A stretch of DNA of 64,000 bases, from positions 62,001 through 126,000 of the forward strand of contig NZ_MDJD01000006.1 in assembly GCF_001747085.1 (NCBI RefSeq), in the 5' to 3' direction. A program made the translations under genes and the position numbers. Source of the DNA: Flavivirga aquatica (GTDB taxonomy: Bacteria; Bacteroidota; Bacteroidia; Flavobacteriales; Flavobacteriaceae). Under the pieces are notes generated by a model. That model was given only the letters and a program-made list of their open reading frames with translations. It ran no database searches and was not told where the DNA came from. Positions within the stretch are counted from its first letter, which is position 1; each line of letters opens with the position of its first letter. Positions 34,353 through 44,100 of this stretch are shown one piece after another.

Positions 34353-37300
34353 TTACCAGTTTTTAGACTTAAACAATTCGTCTTTGGTTAAAAAATTTGG
34401 TGCTTCGTTAAACTCATTGTCATACCACCCGAAACTTTTACCCAAAGGTATTTTTATGGCTAAATATACGGCTTCTCCACTTCGGTTATTGTATGGAAAA
34501 TAGAGTGATTGACTATCGTCTATAGTTAGTCGTACTGCTAATATTAACTGAGAAAACAAAGCAACTGTGCGGTTTTTAAAACTAATAGATATACCAAGAG
34601 TGCCTACATCTTGAGATATACTATATTCATCGGCTAGCATGGGTTTTAAATTATTCCCTTCTATATTACTATTTATGCCCCATGGCAGAAAGTAAGGAAT
34701 GACTTGTAAGGATTCCTTATCATTAAAAAATTTATAAAACTTTAGAGCGATTATTAGATACTGTACAAAATCTAATGTAGGTGCTGCACCAGGCAAATCT
34801 TTCTGTACTATGGTAGGCTTAAGTGTTACATGTGGACAAACAATAAGATTCATGAGTGTAGCTTCGGCATCGGTAGGATGCATCATGGTTTTATAATAAT
34901 CATCGTCATGCATTAAAAGCTTTCTATTATCAAACAACCTACGGTTATACACCATAGGGCTTTCATGGGCTTGTATGGTAAATTTTGTATTATCATCGCT
35001 CAACAAAAAGTTTTTGAAATAGGTTTCTAAAGGGGTATCACTTAACATAATAGCAATAACAAATATACCCGTACCTACTATGGCGGCAATCCACCCCACA
35101 GGACCTGCTGATGCTGCACCAGACATAAACGCTATATAGCCTGCGTAAGCTGATACACCAAAAGCTACGGCTGCCATACTATAGGCAACTGCCGCATCGG
35201 CATCACGTTTTTCAAATGCTTCGGCGGCATCCCATACACACATGCCTGCCGTAGCTACCGAACTAATAACACCTAAGAGTTGCATACCTGTACCTCTAAC
35301 TACCCCTCTAGTTACTATTTTTTTATCAAAGAAATTCGTTTTTAACCCAAATGCTTTGGATGCAGCTAGCCCAGACTCCGTTAATTTAATACTGGCATTT
35401 ACAAAATCTGCTTTATCTCTTTTAGTAGAACCTTCTCCAAATTTAGACACTGTTCCGTATAGGTTATACAGGTCTAGTAAGGCAATGACTCCCGTAAATC
35501 CTTTGCTATTTAATATTTTGGCAGCTTTATCGCTTATATTGCGTTTGTTAGCAATATCTAAGGCTTCTGCTTCGGTAATTTTGGTACGCACGCGTATTTC
35601 TAGTACATGGTCTCCTGGTTTTGTAGAGATTACTTTTACGGCATTGGGTTTCTTTTTTAAACGGTGTACATCGGGGTTAGCACCTGTGTATTTCCCTTTG
35701 TGTACAAAATTGGTGTTTACCTCGTAGCTATCGCCCAAGGCTTGTTGTAGGGCTACATTAAATTCTTTTTTGCTAAGCCCTATCATATCGGTATTAAACA
35801 CTCTAAGATTGGCATTGCATTTTTTTACCACTACTTTTACAAAGTCGTCCCAGTTGGTGTAGTAGCTGCCACGGCTTTTTTTCACCTCTTTAAATATTCT
35901 AGCCGCCTCAAACTTTAGTTTTGCTTTTATGGCGCTTAGCAACTTTTTACCTATTTTATTACTGCTAGTTAGCACTGCATCTACATTTAGTAAAGGGGTG
36001 ACTAACGCATATAAAGGATCTATATCTTTATAATCTGGTGCTTTACTCACTCCTCCTTTGTAGTTAGCAGCAAGCTCGTTGTTTGTAATGTCTAGTATTT
36101 TGTCTTTCCAAGGGTCTGCATCTACATAATCTTTTTGTAAAAGTAGATGCCTGTCAAAATCGTAGGTAGTAGTAAAAAGTGTTTCTAGTAATTCAGAAAA
36201 CATTACTCGTCCTTCTAGTTGTCGCTCTTTAGCATTATAGAGATAATCGTCTAGTGGTATTTTAAAATCGTTATGGCTTAAAAAATTGCCTAAATCATCA
36301 CGTAGTTTAGCAATCTCTTCTCGTAATTCTTTTCGAGCAGCAACACCCAATATACCTTCTATTTTTGCAGAGTCCGCACCATCGTAACCCAAAAGTTTTA
36401 TGTTATTTTCTTTATGTGTATTATTACCCGTCCATACTGTTTTCTCTTTATATGCTTCTCCGTAGTGTAGCTCTCCCCAACGACTATCTGGCGCAGGTAC
36501 GCCTCCATCGTATTTTTTTATCATAGACTCGTCGTTATATAGCATATGGTATACTGTAAGTGCTAAAGAGTAGAGAGATTGATATTCTGGTTCGGGTTTT
36601 GGCGCATCGTTACCTGCGCAAATACGGTTAAAGGCTTCCTCTTGGGTTTCGCCTGTTTGTATGGCTTCTACTAAAGCTTTAAAATTAAGCATGCTATTTG
36701 CCAGTTCATCAGCTATTTCTCTTGCTGCATTTACAGGGTCTAGCAGTGGAATAAACATATCTGGTTTTAGTTTGGCGTCTTCTCCTGTTTTTTTGGCTTG
36801 GCTATTGGCTAGGTATTTTTTCTTGTTTTTTAATCGGTTATAACCTATTTCATTATTATTATTAAAAAAGGCACTAAAACCATCATAAGAAAAGATGGTT
36901 TCTTGCTCACGGCTATATTCGTTAAGCTGCATAGCATCGCACAAAACTTTAACCATACGTTTACTACGCATTTCTTGGTCGTTAAGCATTTTTTCAAAAT
37001 AAGCTTTAGACCATTGTACAGGACTGTAGCACACATAGACTTCGGGCGTTTCCTCTTTGTCTTTAATGTATTCTACTAAATGATAGTGATGTTCGGTAAT
37101 CGCTTTTCCTGCTTTTTTAGCACCAAAAACTGTACGTTTGTCTTCGCTTTTAGGGTCTGTATACCATGGTATTCTTTTAAGTGTTTGTTTTGGTGTTACA
37201 TAATACTCAAAAGATTTTTCAAGGCTTACTTTTTTTGAGTCTATAACATATATATATCCACCAGGTACAAGCTCGGTTAAATGACAATGAAAATTCTTTA

Positions 37301-37958
37301 AATCTATGTGTTTATGAGCATGTTCTAACTTATTGTTTTGGTTGCCTAAAGTATTTGGATTTCCTCCTCTACTATCATGACCAGTTCCTTTAAAAAAGCC
37401 AGGGCGTAAAAAGTGTAAACGGATACCTACTTCTAACTCAAATTCTTTATCTTTAAGTGGCGTAGTAGCATTGGTAACAATGGTGGTATTGGATTGTACA
37501 TTACAGCGATCGCCAGTTTTTAAGCCAGCTTCGTATTGTGCGTGGTTTACAGATACCGTAACACTACTACCATTAACGGGCAATACACCTGTATAAGCGT
37601 GTATGGTAAGTAGTGACGTTGCTTTTTCACTTTGTAAGTACAGCCAAATGCGGTTTTTATCGTAACGACGACCACCCTGTATTTTTTCAAATTTTAAATC
37701 TCCATTACCATTTGCATCATAAGTCATTGCCCAGTTAACTTCTCTAATGTTAACTGTTGAGACGTCTTTATCTAGGGTAGCAATGTACACACACATTTGC
37801 CCTTCTTCTATATATTGAAGTAGGTTTCCGTTGTCATCAAAAGGGCCTTCGAGATCTGTTACTTTAAATGAAGTAGCATTGTTTGTTGTTGCTGTTTCTT
37901 TTACAACTGTGTCTCCACTTGCGTAGATTGCGGTTACTTCGAGATTATTGTCTGCCAT
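34353..37958 (-). CDS. VasX-like pore-forming-type T6SS effector B
   Basis: 1,201 residues. Residues ~1-135 are the Ig-like cargo module (VNWAMTYDANG...GGRRYDKNRIWLYL...HAYTG). Residues ~170-400 resemble the VasX/BTH_I2691 N-terminal region (IRLHFLRPGFF, GGYIYVID, VYVCYSPVQWSKAYFEKM, RSKRMVKVL). Residues ~885-975 form a Gly/Ala-rich hydrophobic region (GVISSVATAGMCVWDAAEAF, GWIAAIVGTGIFVIAIML) followed by TPLETYF, as in the membrane-inserting part of VasX-family toxins. A beta-rich C-terminus follows. Inference: it depolarises target membranes. It is 40% or so alike by eye to the effector at 41141-44605 in the N-terminal and hydrophobic parts. Confidence 0.75.
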   Translation of the reverse strand: MADNNLEVTAIYASGDTVVKETATTNNATSFKVTDLEGPFDDNGNLLQYIEEGQMCVYIATLDKDVSTVNIREVNWAMTYDANGNGDLKFEKIQGGRRYDKNRIWLYLQSEKATSLLTIHAYTGVLPVNGSSVTVSVNHAQYEAGLKTGDRCNVQSNTTIVTNATTPLKDKEFELEVGIRLHFLRPGFFKGTGHDSRGGNPNTLGNQNNKLEHAHKHIDLKNFHCHLTELVPGGYIYVIDSKKVSLEKSFEYYVTPKQTLKRIPWYTDPKSEDKRTVFGAKKAGKAITEHHYHLVEYIKDKEETPEVYVCYSPVQWSKAYFEKMLNDQEMRSKRMVKVLCDAMQLNEYSREQETIFSYDGFSAFFNNNNEIGYNRLKNKKKYLANSQAKKTGEDAKLKPDMFIPLLDPVNAAREIADELANSMLNFKALVEAIQTGETQEEAFNRICAGNDAPKPEPEYQSLYSLALTVYHMLYNDESMIKKYDGGVPAPDSRWGELHYGEAYKEKTVWTGNNTHKENNIKLLGYDGADSAKIEGILGVAARKELREEIAKLRDDLGNFLSHNDFKIPLDDYLYNAKERQLEGRVMFSELLETLFTTTYDFDRHLLLQKDYVDADPWKDKILDITNNELAANYKGGVSKAPDYKDIDPLYALVTPLLNVDAVLTSSNKIGKKLLSAIKAKLKFEAARIFKEVKKSRGSYYTNWDDFVKVVVKKCNANLRVFNTDMIGLSKKEFNVALQQALGDSYEVNTNFVHKGKYTGANPDVHRLKKKPNAVKVISTKPGDHVLEIRVRTKITEAEALDIANKRNISDKAAKILNSKGFTGVIALLDLYNLYGTVSKFGEGSTKRDKADFVNASIKLTESGLAASKAFGLKTNFFDKKIVTRGVVRGTGMQLLGVISSVATAGMCVWDAAEAFEKRDADAAVAYSMAAVAFGVSAYAGYIAFMSGAASAGPVGWIAAIVGTGIFVIAIMLSDTPLETYFKNFLLSDDNTKFTIQAHESPMVYNRRLFDNRKLLMHDDDYYKTMMHPTDAEATLMNLIVCPHVTLKPTIVQKDLPGAAPTLDFVQYLIIALKFYKFFNDKESLQVIPYFLPWGINSNIEGNNLKPMLADEYSISQDVGTLGISISFKNRTVALFSQLILAVRLTIDDSQSLYFPYNNRSGEAVYLAIKIPLGKSFGWYDNEFNEAPNFLTKDELFKSKNW

Positions 37959-38018
37959 TGTTATTTTGTTTTAAAACTAAACCAAAGAAACTTTGTATGA
38001 GTAGTTTTGCTTGGTATT

Positions 38019-38210
38019 TTACTTTCGGTTCTTTTCTAAGGTACTATGTTGTTTTTTTAATGCTAAACATATTCGTTCTCTATTTTTATAATTTACATGC
38101 TTAAATTTTGGTTCTTTAAAAAACATATTAATACTACTTAAATTTTCAAAAGAGTTTATATCACCTAGTAATTTTAAAGAATCTTTATATAATAATCCTT
38201 TACTATTCAT
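38019..38210 (-). CDS. Small ORF of unknown function, possibly a gene fragment
   Basis: 63 residues, highly charged (FFKEPKFKHVNYKNRERICLALKKQHSTLEKNRK), with no recognised family. The frame stays open ~26 codons upstream of the ATG into the end of the lipoprotein gene. It may therefore be the tail of a longer, frame-disrupted gene. It lies between the lipoprotein and VasX-like effector B. Confidence 0.3.
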   Translation of the reverse strand: MNSKGLLYKDSLKLLGDINSFENLSSINMFFKEPKFKHVNYKNRERICLALKKQHSTLEKNRK

Positions 38211-38272
38211 GCTATTGAATAAACTTGGGTCATTGCTACATTTTATAGTGTTAATTTGAATTGTTTGTGTCT

Positions 38273-38797
38273 TTATTTTTTAATTAAATTATCTATTATT
38301 AATAGATTAGTCATTTTTCCTTTCTGATAAAATGTGTAAACTATTGATTTTATTAAAATACTATCATTCTCTTTCAAGCATGGAATATTATTTTTTCCAT
38401 TAAAAAATAATGTGTCTTTTTCTACAATAATACTATGTGCAGTATTAACTTTTAACTCTTTTCCATTTTCCCTTAATATTTTAAACACCTTTGAACTTAT
38501 TCCTCCTTTAAAACAATAAAAATATTTTCCTCGTATATTTTTATTTGATTGTGAAAATGAATCGATTGCCTCTCTTGGAAAAAAATTACTTACAACATTA
38601 ACAACATCTCCGTTTTCAAACTTTAAAGTATAACTTGTTCTACTATCTTTTTTATTTTGAATATCACTTTTTAAGCTAGATTTTAAAGAATCAATCTTAA
38701 TGGGTTTTTTATTAAAACTCTTTTGCTCTCTATTGTTTTTCTTACATGATAAACATAGAAAAATGAGTACTAAAATGGCTATTATGTTTTTAATCAT
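38273..38797 (-). CDS. Lipoprotein, candidate immunity protein for the papain-like toxin domain
   Basis: 174 residues with a lipoprotein signal (IIAILVLIFLCLSC, Cys ~18, then KKNN), a Lys/Ser-rich linker and a beta-rich domain. Its ATG overlaps the stop of the chimeric immunity-toxin gene by 4 bases (ATGA), the tightest form of effector-immunity coupling. Location in the periplasm suits protection against a peptidoglycan-cleaving cysteine hydrolase. Family unknown. Confidence 0.6.
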   Translation of the reverse strand: MIKNIIAILVLIFLCLSCKKNNREQKSFNKKPIKIDSLKSSLKSDIQNKKDSRTSYTLKFENGDVVNVVSNFFPREAIDSFSQSNKNIRGKYFYCFKGGISSKVFKILRENGKELKVNTAHSIIVEKDTLFFNGKNNIPCLKENDSILIKSIVYTFYQKGKMTNLLIIDNLIKK

Positions 38798-40341
38798 TTT
38801 GTTTCCCGAATTTGTGTTACCACATATTTCTTTTTACTTGTATTTATTTGTATATATCTATTTAAAAGTGAACCTGTTCCTTCTAATTTAGAATCTTTAC
38901 ATTTACAATACAGTTTATTATCTGAAGATGCTCCTACAGAACTATTTGGTACAGCATTATCATAAAATAAAAAATAGTTTCCGTTAGTATCACTACCCAT
39001 ACCTACAATAACTACAAAGTGTTCAGTTGTTTCATCATCATTGCTTAATTTTACATCGTCATCTACACCTACCATTACAGGTATTTTATTTTTAATTGTC
39101 TTCTTTAAATATTCTACCCCTTTTTTAAATTGATCTTTTTGCACTCCTTTGGTCATTCCTGCAACATCAGTCTCTAAAAATATTTGATAAATGTGATCAT
39201 TCACCTCTTTGGTACCGTCCCATTTTTTATTCCATCTTTCAGATTTCACCCAGTGTCCCGCTTGTCGTAATTGCTCTAAACTATAGTGGTAACAATTTTG
39301 TGTAATTCCAGTATGTCCCCAACCTATAAACTTGCCTTTAGGAATAATTGGAGCAACAGCTGACCAATCTGTACATACACAATAATCAAAAGTTAACTTA
39401 AAACATCCACAATAAACATTCTCATACTCACCAGCATTCCATGTATCGTCCTTATTATCACTAGAATAAAAATTTAAGTAAGTGTCGACTTTTTCTTGAG
39501 CGTCTATTTCAATTTCAACCTCAATAATAGAACCATACTTTGTTTTTATTTCAGTTGAGTTTACTATTTTAAAACCCTTATTATTAGATAATTTAATATT
39601 TATTATGCCATCATCGTCTTTAGAATTAGAACTTCCCTTTTTTACATTAAATGGGATTTTAAATAATAATGGTGGTGAAAAACCCTCTGCTTTACGACGC
39701 TCAAAATCTGCTTCGCGGTAAGCATCAAACGCATCGCCAGGTGGTAAGGAACGGTTTTTGTCCATATACCAGACTATAAAAGACCAAGATTCACTAGCCT
39801 CTCCTATTTCGTGATGAGTAACTAACAAGGCTCCTTTTTTTGATTCTCCTCTTGCTACATAAAGCTCTATACGTAATGCACCACTAGTGCCTCCATTACC
39901 AAACCAAGTAAATTTGCCTTTTGTAAACGGTAGTGTAGTATCTGGTTTATAAAACCACTCTGGAAACGTAATTAACCCCTGCTCGCGATTATATACATAC
40001 CACTTTTGTGGCGCGGTAAAACCATAAATAAAAAAAGGAATTGAAATACCTACCATTATTAATATTCCAATATAACCAGAAGTAGCAATGCCTTTATCTG
40101 AGACTAATAAACCAAATAGATAAATAAATAAAGCAATTACAAGTATCGCTCCCCCCCAGATTTTATAAATCAAGTGTTCTTGTTTGTCTAATATTATTTT
40201 TTTGTCATCCACATAATCATAGGTACCATTACTTTCTTTCGTCCATATATCCTTTTTATTTAAGGGTGTAGGTAACTCTAATATTAAAAAAGGCATATGG
40301 CTGTCGAGCCATTTCTTTTTAAAACGTTTAAATCGTGTCAT
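38794..40341 (-). CDS. Chimera: immunity-protein N-terminus fused to a papain/C39-like toxin domain
   Basis: 515 residues in one frame. Residues 1-~225 are a close relative of the immunity protein at 40369-41130: same start MTRFKRFKKKWLDS, two membrane spans (~62-80, ~88-108), and WYMDKNRSLPPGDAFDAYREADFERRKAEGF. The similarity stops abruptly after 'PPL'. The rest is an Ig-like linker (~235-320) and a cysteine-hydrolase-like domain with Cys350 (QNCYHYSLEQL), His441 (EHFVVIVGMG) and Asp461 (FLFYDNAV), the order of papain/C39 folds. It is followed by an overlapping lipoprotein gene. Recombination probably replaced an effector's front end with an orphan immunity gene. Whether the product is secreted or membrane-bound is unknown. 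Confidence 0.75.
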   Translation of the reverse strand: MTRFKRFKKKWLDSHMPFLILELPTPLNKKDIWTKESNGTYDYVDDKKIILDKQEHLIYKIWGGAILVIALFIYLFGLLVSDKGIATSGYIGILIMVGISIPFFIYGFTAPQKWYVYNREQGLITFPEWFYKPDTTLPFTKGKFTWFGNGGTSGALRIELYVARGESKKGALLVTHHEIGEASESWSFIVWYMDKNRSLPPGDAFDAYREADFERRKAEGFSPPLLFKIPFNVKKGSSNSKDDDGIINIKLSNNKGFKIVNSTEIKTKYGSIIEVEIEIDAQEKVDTYLNFYSSDNKDDTWNAGEYENVYCGCFKLTFDYCVCTDWSAVAPIIPKGKFIGWGHTGITQNCYHYSLEQLRQAGHWVKSERWNKKWDGTKEVNDHIYQIFLETDVAGMTKGVQKDQFKKGVEYLKKTIKNKIPVMVGVDDDVKLSNDDETTEHFVVIVGMGSDTNGNYFLFYDNAVPNSSVGASSDNKLYCKCKDSKLEGTGSLLNRYIQINTSKKKYVVTQIRETK

Positions 40342-40344
40342 ACT

Positions 40345-40366
40345 TTACTATTAAAAGGCATTGTTT
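40345..40366 (-). repeat. Mini scar of effector A's 3' end between two immunity-type genes
   Basis: The end of effector A (AATGCCTTTTAATAG, then ~11 bases, then ATGACACG) recurs exactly at 40348-40362 just before the chimera's ATG. It is the same tail-before-immunity footprint as in the array, only shorter. Confidence 0.7.
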
Positions 40367-40368
40367 TT

Positions 40369-41130
40369 TTAAAACCATACCGATTCACTTTTACCAAAAT
40401 AGTCTCTGTCTTTCCAGTATTTCTCACGTTCTTTTTGTTGTTTAGGAGTAGTCTCTGGCGTAGGTATTTGGCTTTTAAATAATGGTGGTGGAAAACCCTC
40501 TGCTTTACGACGCTCAAAATCTGCTTCGCGGTAAGCATCAAACGCATCGCCAGGTGGTAAAGGACGGTTTTTGTCCATATACCAGACTATAAAAGACCAC
40601 TCTTCACTAGCCTCATGAATATAATGATGCGTGAGCAATAATGCTCCACCTGGAGCATTTTCTTTAGACACATACAATTCTATACGCATTGCGCCACTAG
40701 TACCACCATTACCAAACCAAGTAACACTAGATTTTGGAAAAGGCATAGTAATATCTGGTTTATAAAAATAACTCGGAAACGTAATTAACCCCTGCTCGCG
40801 ATTATATACATACAACTTTTGTGGCGCGGTAAAACCATAAATAAAAAAAGGAGCAGAGACACAAATAGTAACTAAATGATGTATTTTAAAACTCCAGGTT
40901 ATCAAACTCATAACCAAAGCAAATGCAAGTATCGTTCCCCCCAAGATTTTATAAACCAAGTGTTCTTGTTTGTCTATGATTAGTTTTTTATCATCCACAT
41001 AATCATATGCTCCCTTTTTAGTCTCTTTTGTCCAAATATATTTAGTGTCTAACGGAGTTGGTGTTTCAAGTATTAAAAAAGGCATACGGCTGTCGAGCCA
41101 TTTCTTTTTAAAGCGCTTAAATCGTGTCAT
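40369..41130 (-). CDS. Immunity protein of VasX-like effector A
   Basis: 253 residues starting 10 bases after the effector A stop. Two membrane spans (ILGGTILAFALVMSLITW and VTICVSAPFFIYGF), then a beta domain and the conserved block WYMDKNRPLPPGDAFDAYREADFERRKAEGFPPPLFKSQIPTPE. It is a distant relative of the MTENTFYRP family at 30881-34349, sharing mainly the C-terminal 80 residues. Expected to sit in the inner membrane and block pore formation. Confidence 0.75.
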   Translation of the reverse strand: MTRFKRFKKKWLDSRMPFLILETPTPLDTKYIWTKETKKGAYDYVDDKKLIIDKQEHLVYKILGGTILAFALVMSLITWSFKIHHLVTICVSAPFFIYGFTAPQKLYVYNREQGLITFPSYFYKPDITMPFPKSSVTWFGNGGTSGAMRIELYVSKENAPGGALLLTHHYIHEASEEWSFIVWYMDKNRPLPPGDAFDAYREADFERRKAEGFPPPLFKSQIPTPETTPKQQKEREKYWKDRDYFGKSESVWF

Positions 41131-41140
41131 GTTTTATCTA

Positions 41141-44100
41141 TTAAAAGGCATTGCCATTAATTAATTCGGTTTTTGGTGCAATACGAACGTTTTCTTTAAA
41201 CAAACGTGCACTTCCGCTTGCCCCAGTTCTTTTTATAGTTTCTATGTTTTGTATACTTATTATAGCCCCCAAATGGCGCTCTACACCATTATACACAATG
41301 GGGTAGTCCATACCATCTTGCACTTCGTGCAAACGACATACAAATAATAAGCAACTATAAGCATTGGCTTTGTTAGCTAATTTTTCACTTATATTAATTA
41401 CTACACGAGCCTTTGGTGGGGTTTTGGCATTACCTTCTATATGGGTAACCATAAAATTGGGAGCTATAAAAACTTCGCTCCCTCTTTTTATACCATAAGG
41501 GTAATAATATAACTCGTACTTAAATTGCTCTTTAGTACGAAAAAACTGCCTAAAACTTACCTCTACAGTAAAAGTCATAGCATATTTTGTAATGGTTGTT
41601 GTGTTAGAAATCCAACTATAATCTGTTTTTGGCTTAGTAAAATTAGATTGCTTATAACTAATATCGCTACATACAATAAGGTCGTACAGTTCGGCACTAG
41701 CTCGTGTGGGGTCCTCTAGATACATCATGGTATTATTCTCGCCCATAAGTAGTTTACGCTTTTGGTACATTTCTAAATTATGTTGCCAAGCTGGTAAATT
41801 GACAGAAACAGGTGATGCAATAGCATCTGAAAACATATAGTGTTTAAAATAAGTCTCTAAAGAGGTATCTTTTAAGTAATAGGCCAATACCAATAACCCT
41901 ACACCAATACCTGCACAGATCCAACCTATTGGTCCTAATAAACTTGCAATACCAAGATTAGATGCTATAACACCGCCAATAGCAGTGGTAGTACCTACGG
42001 TAGTAATAGTTACTCCAGAAAATGCTAAAGCTGCCCCAGCAAATGCCAAAGCGGCATCGTCATCGCGAGCACCAAAACTATCATAAGCATCCCAGCCACA
42101 CATAATTACGGTAATGCCTGCCGAAGCCATAGGGACGACTTTTACTATAGACCTACCTATATTCTGTCTCATAATATGAAATGCAGCAACACGAGCATTG
42201 ACCTTTTTAAAGTTTAAAAGGGCTTCGGAAAATTCTGCAATTACTCCCACTAAATTCACATAGCTTTTTGTGCTATCATCAAAACTACTTATAGCCACTC
42301 CTAAATTAAGCACTTGTAAGCCTGCAATACAGCCTTTAAAAGCGTCATGGTTAAGAAACTTACCAATTTTTTCTGCCCTTTTAACGCCTATAGCAGCATA
42401 TTCTTCGGTTTGCTCAATTGGTATTATAATTTTTTTTGTTTTTGCCGTTTTTTTATTAAGCAATTTTACACTATTAGCATCTTGCCTTACACGGAGATAG
42501 TTATTTTTACCTTTATAATCTACAATGTCTTCTGGGTCTATAATTAAGGTTGCATTTTTTGGGATTTTAGCGCGAATTTCCCCTGCTTGCAAATCAAACA
42601 CCTTAACGCCATATACCGTTTTTGCATTAAGCCGTTTTACCAAAACATGTAAATTCCTTGTGCTTGTTTTGGTTATAATTTTTGCCATACTATCTAGCAT
42701 CTTATTTATAAACTCGGAGAATCGTACAATAACGCCTATATTAAAGGCACGTGCTAGTTTTTCGAACTCTGGCGTAATGTCTATTTGGTAGTCTAATATA
42801 GACTGTATGCTTGTTCTTGGTTTTTGGTATGCCACACACTCTTTTACAAAGTCCTCCCAAGGGGAGTCGTTTTCTTGGTGCCTCTTAAGGTCTAATGCTC
42901 GGTCTATATCGTGTGGATTAAGGGCTAAGTTACTTAAGTATCTTGCAATTACTGGTTTTATGGTAAAATTACAAATATCACTGTTTTGATAAAAATCTGT
43001 GGTAAAGTGGTTAAACCAGTTGCTTTGTATGTAAGTTCCAAAATCGTTTTGTATATCGCGTATTTTTTGGCGTTGGGCTTTACGGCCTTCTACATCTAGT
43101 ACTTTGAGTAATTTGGGTTTGTAAACCCCTTTACCATCATGCCAAATAAAGCCAGCGCCAATATCTTCGCCTCCATCGTAATCGCCAATAGATTCCGCAT
43201 TATTATATACCATTTGATAGCTCGTAAGTGCGAGGCTAAACATGTCTGAAATTTTTTGTTCCTCTGGAGTAATCTGTGTTTTTGTATCTCCATTAATGAT
43301 ACGATGAACTACATCGTCTATACACTCGCCATAGCGTATCGCTTCTAGATTGGCACGATGGTATATAACTTCTCTATCTAAATGGAATGCCATGTCTTCT
43401 GCACAACCTATAGCATCGTGTAAGGGTACAAAAAGATCCAAAATTTTCTCAGAGTCAGGTTTGTAATGTTTAGCTATGCGTTCTCTACGCTTTTTTAAGC
43501 GGTTATAGCCAATAAAATTGGCTTCTGGAAACACTGCACTAAAACCTACATAACTATATATTTTACTGTATTTTGTCTTTCTATCAAATTCGGCAGGACT
43601 AAAAGGCTCGCAATAAATTAAAGTCATACGCTCCTCTCGCAAGGCAGCATCGTCGCACATTTTTTTGTAATACTCTGCACTCCATTGCATTGGACTAAAG
43701 CAGGCATAAAGTTGCTTAACCTCCTCAATATCTGGAATAATATGGTAGGGGGCTGGCGAATTGCGTTGCTTGCGTAATGAGGAGCGGAGCGTTCGTTTTT
43801 CTTTTTCGTGCCAAGGAATCTCAAAGAGTTTTTGCTGTGGTAATATTTCATATTCAAAAGAGTCTTTTGGTGTTGCTTTATCTGGATTGATAATATAGAT
43901 ATAGCCCAAATTTAACTCGGTAGCATGGCAATGAAACCCTTTAAGCTTAAGCCCGTTATAATAAGGGCTAACTTTTCCTTCATTATTTAGAAGTGAGTAT
44001 TCATCATTTTTGTGATTAGTTCCTTTGTCTCCCAAAAAGAAACCATATCGTAAAAAATAGAGACGCAAGCCTTCTTGTAATTCAAACTCTTGGTCTGCTG

